DNA from: Weissella confusa
GTDB lineage: Bacteria; Bacillota; Bacilli; Lactobacillales; Lactobacillaceae
Direction: 5' to 3'
Length of the DNA stretch: 64,000 nt
Assembly: GCA_014332815.1 (NCBI GenBank)
Contig: JACSZT010000008.1
Span: forward strand, 244,988 to 308,987
Made by a program: the position numbers and the translations under genes. The first letter of the stretch is position 1. Each line of letters starts with the position of its first letter. Positions 59,113 through 64,000 of this stretch are shown piece by piece. The notes beneath the pieces are model-generated. The model ran no database searches and was not told the DNA's origin. It saw only the letters and a list, made by a program, of their open reading frames with translations.

Positions 59113-61404
59113 TTAATTGACTTTTTGGATTGGTGCAAAGGCAGCCAGCAAACGCTTGATACCTTGATCTGGGAACGCAATGTCCAATTCTTGGTCTTCA
59201 CCAGTTCCTGACACCTTCACAACGTGACCAACACCCCACTTCTTGTGACTAACCGCATCCCCAATTGTCCAAGCCGCCTTATCAGCGCCAGTTCCTGGGT
59301 TGTTAGTTGTCATGGAAGATGTTGTGCGAGTTGGCGTTGACGCCACTGATGATTGGCGTTGACGACCAGCAAACGTCGTTGCCGTCGCTTGTTGTGTGCG
59401 ACGGGCAAATGGCAAAGCACCATCACGATTGGCAGTCGTTGACAACGTTTGACCAGCTGGTTGTTGAATCAACTCTGGACTAATCTCATCAATAAAACGT
59501 GATGGGATATTACTTGTCGTTCGTCCGTATAGCAAACGTGAATAAGCATTCGTAATGAACAACTTTTGCTTAGCACGCGTGATACCAACATAAGCCAAAC
59601 GACGTTCTTCTTCTAGTTGGGCGTCATCAGCTGCAGCACGAGACAATGGGAACAAGTTTTCTTCCATACCAACCAAGAAGACGACTGGGAATTCCAATCC
59701 CTTGGCAGCGTGCAACGTCATCAACGTCACTTGGTTGTCTGCATCTTCATCGACACTATCCAAATCAGAAACCAACGCCAATTCACCAAGGAAGTCCACG
59801 TACTTTGAGACGCTTTCTTCGGTTGGCTCGTACTTTTTGTCGAATTCTTCCGTTACTGACAGGAATTCGGCCAAGTTTTCTAGACGGCCTTGGTTTTCTG
59901 GGGTTGGGGATGCCTTAAATTGCTCCTCGTAACCAGAACGTTCCAAAATTTGACGGGTCAAATCAGTGATGCTCAAATCAAATGACATTTGTTGACGAAG
60001 TGAGCTAATCAAATCAGCAAATTGCGTCAATTGGTTAGCCGCACGGGCCGTCAAACCTGGAATCATGACCGCATTTTGGGCAGCATCCAACAATGGCCAG
60101 TTTTGTTGCAAGGCAAATGAACGCAAACGTTCGATTGATGTATTACCAATACCGCGTTTTGGTTCATTGACGACACGCAAGAAACTTTCATTATCAGCCG
60201 GATTCGTCACCAAAGCTAAGTAGGCCAACACATCACGGATTTCCTTACGCTCATAAAACTTCGATCCGCCGACCATCGTATAAGGGATGTTCGCCTTCAC
60301 CAAAGCTTCTTCAATTCCACGTGATTGCGCATTCGTACGGTAAAGGACGGCAAAATCACGGTAATTGCGCTCATCATTTTTAACACCATCACGGATTTGG
60401 GCAATGACATACAAGGCTTCATCCTTGTCAGATTGACCACGGTAATAGGTAATCTTTTCACCCATTCCGTTGTCCGTCCAAAGATTCTTCGCGATTCGCT
60501 CGTTATTGTGTTCAATAACTGCATTCGCCGCATCCAAGATAGTTTGCGTTGAACGGTAGTTTTGTTCCAACATAACCGTCTTCGCATCTGGATAATCCTT
60601 GGTGAAGTTCATGATGATTTGCATGTTCGCACCACGCCAACCATAGATAGACTGGTCTGAGTCACCAACTACGGCCAAGTTACGGTGCTTAGCTGACAAC
60701 AACGTGACCAATTCGTATTGCGCATCGTTGGTGTCCTGATACTCATCGACGTGCACGTACAAGAACTTTTCTTGGTAGAATTCCAAAACTTCTTGTTCTT
60801 GGTGCAACAATTCAATCGTCAACATGATCAAGTCATCAAAGTCGACTGATTGCGACAACGCCAATTGGTGTTGATACTCCTTGTACGCCTTCGCAACAAT
60901 CTCTTCAAATGGGCCATTAGCCATTTCTTCGTACTTCTCAGGCTTTTCCATCGCGTTTTTTGCGTTTGAAATGGCCCCAAGCACTGAACGTGGATCATAC
61001 TTTTCGATATCCACGTTCATATCCTTCAAAATACGCTTAATCAATGTTCGTTGCGCACCGGCATCAATAATTGAAAAGTCCTTCTTGTAACCCAACTTAT
61101 CAATATCGCGACGCAAAATACGCACTGCCAACGCGTGGAACGTTGAGACCCAAACGGCATCCGCATCTTCAGCATCAACTAGTTGACCAATACGTTCCTT
61201 CATCTCACGGGCAGCCTTATTCGTAAATGTGATGGCCAAAATACGCCATGGCATCACATTCAAATCTTTAATCAAGTGGGCGACACGATGCGTCAAAACA
61301 CGTGTTTTACCAGATCCGGCACCAGCCATAATTAGCAACGGACCTTCCGTTGTCATAACCGCTTCTGCCTGTTTGTCGTTCATGCCATCAAGTAGTGAAC
61401 TCAT
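59113..61404 (-). CDS. pcrA: ATP-dependent DNA helicase PcrA
   Basis: This 763-residue UvrD/Rep-family helicase has Walker A AGAGSGKT near 30, motif II VDEYQDTN near 225, motif III GDSDQSIYGWRGA near 255 and motif VI YVGITRAKQKLF near 607. The C-terminus holds a Tudor-like domain (VSHKKWGVGHVVKV). It works in repair and in rolling-circle plasmid replication. AAAGGGG precedes the ATG. Confidence 0.96.
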   Translation of the reverse strand: MSSLLDGMNDKQAEAVMTTEGPLLIMAGAGSGKTRVLTHRVAHLIKDLNVMPWRILAITFTNKAAREMKERIGQLVDAEDADAVWVSTFHALAVRILRRDIDKLGYKKDFSIIDAGAQRTLIKRILKDMNVDIEKYDPRSVLGAISNAKNAMEKPEKYEEMANGPFEEIVAKAYKEYQHQLALSQSVDFDDLIMLTIELLHQEQEVLEFYQEKFLYVHVDEYQDTNDAQYELVTLLSAKHRNLAVVGDSDQSIYGWRGANMQIIMNFTKDYPDAKTVMLEQNYRSTQTILDAANAVIEHNNERIAKNLWTDNGMGEKITYYRGQSDKDEALYVIAQIRDGVKNDERNYRDFAVLYRTNAQSRGIEEALVKANIPYTMVGGSKFYERKEIRDVLAYLALVTNPADNESFLRVVNEPKRGIGNTSIERLRSFALQQNWPLLDAAQNAVMIPGLTARAANQLTQFADLISSLRQQMSFDLSITDLTRQILERSGYEEQFKASPTPENQGRLENLAEFLSVTEEFDKKYEPTEESVSKYVDFLGELALVSDLDSVDEDADNQVTLMTLHAAKGLEFPVVFLVGMEENLFPLSRAAADDAQLEEERRLAYVGITRAKQKLFITNAYSRLLYGRTTSNIPSRFIDEISPELIQQPAGQTLSTTANRDGALPFARRTQQATATTFAGRQRQSSVASTPTRTTSSMTTNNPGTGADKAAWTIGDAVSHKKWGVGHVVKVSGTGEDQELDIAFPDQGIKRLLAAFAPIQKVN

Positions 61405-61431
61405 GTGTTTGCCCCTTTCAATCTTTAAAAA

Positions 61432-62562
61432 TTAGCGGATCTTCTTTCCCCAGTATTGGTACAAATCAACCTTCAATGCACCGTTGTACAACTTACGCTT
61501 CTTAGTAGCCTTAGCACCGAAAGCTTCTTCAAAGCCTTCATCTGACGTCAAAATGTACTTTGACCACGTTGGCATGTTGTTGTAGATGTGACCCATCTCA
61601 CTGTAAAGTTGGCGAGCAGCATCCTCATCACCCAAACGTTCTCCGTATGGTGGGTTAGCGACCAATACACCATTAATCTTGTCAGTTGACCAATCCTTAG
61701 CAGCCAATTGCTTAAAGGTGATGTCATCACCAACACCAGCAGCTTCAGCGTTTGCCTTCGCGATTTCAATCATGTTTTCGTCGATATCGAATCCTTCAAT
61801 ATCCAACTCAACATCAAAGTCAATCATTTGACGTGCTTGAGCCTTCAACGTTTCACCAATCTTCTTGTCGAACCAGTCCCATTGCGTAATATCGAACTCA
61901 CGGTTCAATCCTGGTGCAATGTTGCGACCAATCAACGCAGCCTCAATAGCAATAGTTCCTGAACCAGTCGTTGGATCAACAAATGGATTGTCTGTAAACC
62001 AGTGAGCCAAGTTAACCAATGCAGCAGCCATCGTTTCCTTTAGTGGCGCACCACCCTTTTCAGTACGGTAACCACGCTTAAACAATGAATCACCTGTCGT
62101 ATCCAGCGTAATCATGACATGATCCTTATCAACGGCCGTTTCCAAAACAAAACGGTTTCCCGTTTCTGGCAAGTAGCCACGCGCGTGATAGGCATCCGTC
62201 AAACGGTTAACAATCGCCTTCTTCGTGATTGCTTGTACAGTTGGTACAGAGTGCAAGATAGAGTTCTTTGAGCGCCCATTTACTGGGAACTCAGCGTCAT
62301 ATGGCAACAAGTCTTCCCATGGGAATGCCTTCGTCTTCTCGAACAATTGGTCGAAAGTCTTGGCATCAAATTCAGTCACCACAATTTTGACACGATCAGC
62401 TACACGCAGCCACAAGTTAGTGCGGTAAATATCTTCAACCGTTCCTTGGAAGAAAACGCGTCCATTTTCAGTTTGGGTTGCATAACCCATGTCCTTCAAC
62501 TCACGAGCAACAAGGGCTTCAAGTCCTGCTCCCATGGTGGCCATCAATTTAAATGTTTGCAT
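61432..62562 (-). CDS. THUMP-domain class I RNA methyltransferase, RlmL/YpsC-like
   Basis: ATG 62562 is selected since AAAAGGTG sits before it. The 376-residue protein has an N-terminal THUMP domain (about 40-155) and a SAM-dependent methyltransferase domain with FVDPTTGSGTIAIEAA near 200 and the N6/N2 catalytic motif VANPPYGER near 305. Relatives methylate guanines of 23S rRNA. It lies downstream of rnpB, a common place for ypsC in Firmicutes. Confidence 0.9.
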   Translation of the reverse strand: MQTFKLMATMGAGLEALVARELKDMGYATQTENGRVFFQGTVEDIYRTNLWLRVADRVKIVVTEFDAKTFDQLFEKTKAFPWEDLLPYDAEFPVNGRSKNSILHSVPTVQAITKKAIVNRLTDAYHARGYLPETGNRFVLETAVDKDHVMITLDTTGDSLFKRGYRTEKGGAPLKETMAAALVNLAHWFTDNPFVDPTTGSGTIAIEAALIGRNIAPGLNREFDITQWDWFDKKIGETLKAQARQMIDFDVELDIEGFDIDENMIEIAKANAEAAGVGDDITFKQLAAKDWSTDKINGVLVANPPYGERLGDEDAARQLYSEMGHIYNNMPTWSKYILTSDEGFEEAFGAKATKKRKLYNGALKVDLYQYWGKKIR

Positions 62563-62610
62563 AATTGTCACCTTTTTTCTTAGTTATGTATCCCAGTTTC
62601 CTGGGTTTAA

Positions 62611-62647
62611 GTGCAAAAAGAAAGCCGACGCCACAAGGACGTCGGCT
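62611..62647 (-). terminator. Terminator of rnpB
   Basis: AGCCGACG (62640-62647 on the minus strand) pairs with CGTCGGCT (62623-62630), followed by a T-rich run to 62615. Confidence 0.88.
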
Positions 62648-62651
62648 GCCT

Positions 62652-63035
62652 GATGCATCAGCTATAAGCCATGTTTTGTACCGAATATTGATTGGCGGTC
62701 AATACCCGGTGGCAATCATCTATCTCAGACATTTCTGTCTCCCCGACCATCACTTCAATTTGTTAGGTCAAGCGCCCCTACCAAAGTTTGGGTTGCCCGC
62801 TCGAGGGGTTTACCGCGTTCCACCCGTCGCATTTCTTTGACGGTTCGTCACTGTGGCACTTTAACAACTACTCAACCATAGTTACCCGTAGGTCTTTCGT
62901 TGGCCGTCAACCGACAAGTCGGCTGCCTAGCCTTATTTTTTCAGCTAGCACGAACACTACTGACATCGCAGTCAGTGCGAGCATGGACTTTCCTCATACG
63001 GCATAAGCCATACGCAATTACCCGCTAATACATCG
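62652..63035 (-). ncRNA. rnpB: RNase P RNA, type B
   Basis: The minus strand carries the universal conserved regions of the RNase P ribozyme: GAGGAAAGTCCATGCTCGC near the 5' end, AAAGTGCCACAGTGACGAA in the middle, GTGGAACGCGGTAAACCCC, AGATAGATGATTGCC and a final ACAAAACATGGCTTA. The ends were set by pairing of P1, GATGTATTAGC (63024-63034) with GCTGATGCATC (62652-62662). With the RnpA protein it matures tRNA 5' ends. A promoter and terminator bracket it. Confidence 0.96.
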
Positions 63036-63044
63036 TATTTACTT

Positions 63045-63050
63045 ATTATA
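63045..63050 (-). promoter_or_regulatory. -10 hexamer of rnpB
   Basis: TATAAT on the minus strand lies ten bases upstream of the mature 5' end. I see no convincing -35. Confidence 0.65.
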
Positions 63051-63053
63051 CAC

Positions 63054-63422
63054 TTATTCAGCCGTTTGTGTAGCCTTTTCTTCAGCAACTGGTGTTGGCG
63101 CCTCTGAAGCCGTACCAAATACACGGCGTTCCAAGTTAGACAAACGCTTCAAAATATCCATGTTTGTGTTTGCCACTGGCGCTGGAGATGCCTTAGGCGC
63201 CGTTGCCGCAGCTGATACTTGCTTCGTCAATTCAGCAACTTGCGCCTTCAACTTCTCGTTTTGTGTCGTCAATTCATCAATATTACTTTGGAACGCTTGA
63301 TAATCTGACATGATTTCATCCAAGAAAGCATCGACATCCGTCATATCGTATCCAGTACCGATACGCGTCTTCTTAAATTCCTTCGTCAAAATTTCCTCGC
63401 GGTTGTGTAGCACGTTTTCCAT
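63054..63422 (-). CDS. gpsB: Cell division regulator GpsB (DivIVA-like)
   Basis: ATG 63422 follows GGAGGAG; an extra GTG codon before it is ignored. The 122-residue protein has the N-terminal DivIVA/GpsB lipid-binding motif (EFKKTRIGTGYDMTDVDAFLD near 14-34), a coiled coil (about 35-75), an Ala/Pro linker and a short C-terminal helical domain (MDILKRLSNLERRVFG). It couples cell-wall synthesis to division at the septum. It lies between ypsA and rnpB as in many Firmicutes. Confidence 0.93.
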   Translation of the reverse strand: MENVLHNREEILTKEFKKTRIGTGYDMTDVDAFLDEIMSDYQAFQSNIDELTTQNEKLKAQVAELTKQVSAAATAPKASPAPVANTNMDILKRLSNLERRVFGTASEAPTPVAEEKATQTAE

Positions 63423-63510
63423 CACTAGGACTCCTCCGTTTTGTTCGTATTATTAGTTTAACAGGTTTTAAACTCAGTTACAAAAGCACTTTATGTGAAT
63501 TGTTTGTGCC

Positions 63511-64000
63511 CTAGTCTTCCCAAAGCGTTTCTTGGTACTCGGTTGCGTAGTCTTGCAAACGGTCTAAATCCACCCGGCGCACCGGATAATCATGGTTTTC
63601 CGCAAAATCGTGAATGGCAACATCATCATATCGTGCCTTTGATTCAGTTGCTTCTTCATCGAAGAAAATAACAGCTTCATCAGTGTGCGTTAACATAAAA
63701 TTCTGGTAAGTCACCATTTGATTGCGCCCTGCAAAGTCCCCCTGCGAAACAGCGCTTGTAAAATTGACTGATGACTTTAGCTGCGTCAATTTTTCGGCAT
63801 TTGCTTCATTCCATTGGCTACCAAATTTGCTAAACGGCGTCATCAACGCAATCTGGAACTCAGGGTAAGCTTCGTCCCGCAATTCCAACGCAACTTCAAT
63901 CGCCCATTGTTCAATGCCTAATTGGCCACCAGTGATCAACCAATCAGTACCATCTTGAATCGCGTTTTCCAAAATTTTACGCAATGCATACTTAATTACC
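63511..64000 (-). CDS. ypsA: YpsA/DUF1273-family SLOG-like protein (5' end outside window)
   Basis: The frame stays open to base 64000 and the codons beyond the TTG at 63984 (VIKYAL) match the family, so the start lies to the right of the window. The visible part has WLITGGQLGIEQWAIEVALEL and FFDEEATESKARYD, typical of DUF1273, a Rossmann/SLOG fold that may bind a nucleotide ligand. YpsA affects cell division in Bacillus and lies beside gpsB as here. Confidence 0.92.
   Translation of the reverse strand, partial: VIKYALRKILENAIQDGTDWLITGGQLGIEQWAIEVALELRDEAYPEFQIALMTPFSKFGSQWNEANAEKLTQLKSSVNFTSAVSQGDFAGRNQMVTYQNFMLTHTDEAVIFFDEEATESKARYDDVAIHDFAENHDYPVRRVDLDRLQDYATEYQETLWED

Overview
The window reads as part of a low-GC Gram-positive chromosome of the Lactobacillaceae, most likely Weissella or a close relative. 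Three things point there: AGGAGG-type ribosome binding sites throughout, lactic-acid-bacterial housekeeping genes (accBCDA, uvrB, ligA-pcrA, camS, gpsB-rnpB, a type B RNase P RNA), and gene families typical of heterofermentative lactobacilli. The genus is an inference from gene content; no 16S rRNA lies in the window.

Region 1 (1-24213) is a plus-strand conjugation module, cut off on the left by the window edge. It encodes an LtrC-like TOPRIM/ArdC/peptidase protein, a double-AAA+ Clp-like ATPase, a VirD4 coupling protein, a VirB6-like channel protein, a small anchored protein with its own hairpins, a VirB3-like protein, a TrsD-like protein, a VirB4 ATPase, a bifunctional lysozyme/M23 wall hydrolase, a thioredoxin-fold protein, two bitopic assembly proteins, a VirB2-like pilin candidate, a long coiled-coil membrane protein, and a 1176-residue PrgB/antigen I/II-like wall-anchored adhesin. 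The relaxase and oriT are not visible and presumably lie to the left. Three transcription units inside the module (starting at 11133, 17493 and 17993) each follow an intrinsic terminator and share the same upstream element at exactly the same distance from the -10 hexamer, which suggests a common regulator.

Region 2 (24214-28260) is a junction. It holds a terminator, a 13-unit array of degenerate 12-bp repeats, an apparently intact IS30-family element, a long perfect hairpin, a minus-strand cassette of three small proteins (two membrane proteins and a bacteriocin-immunity-like protein), a quinone-oxidoreductase-like gene, and a CHY zinc-finger gene whose start is out of frame because of an A run.

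Region 3 (28295-49300) is ordinary chromosome with many single-gene units separated by clear terminators: DUF3290/DUF421 pair, phospholipase-C-like protein, CPBP protease, AEC transporter, a degenerate ADP-ribosylglycohydrolase, DUF2507, trmB-ecsB-ecsA, hit, a POT peptide transporter, a pentapeptide protein, lactate oxidase, a DHH phosphoesterase, two glucosamine-6-phosphate-deaminase paralogues, a 6-phospho-beta-glucosidase, a NAD(P)-binding epimerase-like protein and a secreted carboxylesterase. Three cre-like sites (upstream of the oxidase, the glucosidase and the esterase) imply CcpA control of carbon use.

Region 4 (49363-64000) is a minus-strand housekeeping block: accB-accC-accD-accA (malonyl-CoA synthesis), uvrB, a YfbR-like HD hydrolase, camS, ligA, pcrA, an RlmL-type RNA methyltransferase, rnpB, gpsB, and a ypsA gene that runs off the right edge.
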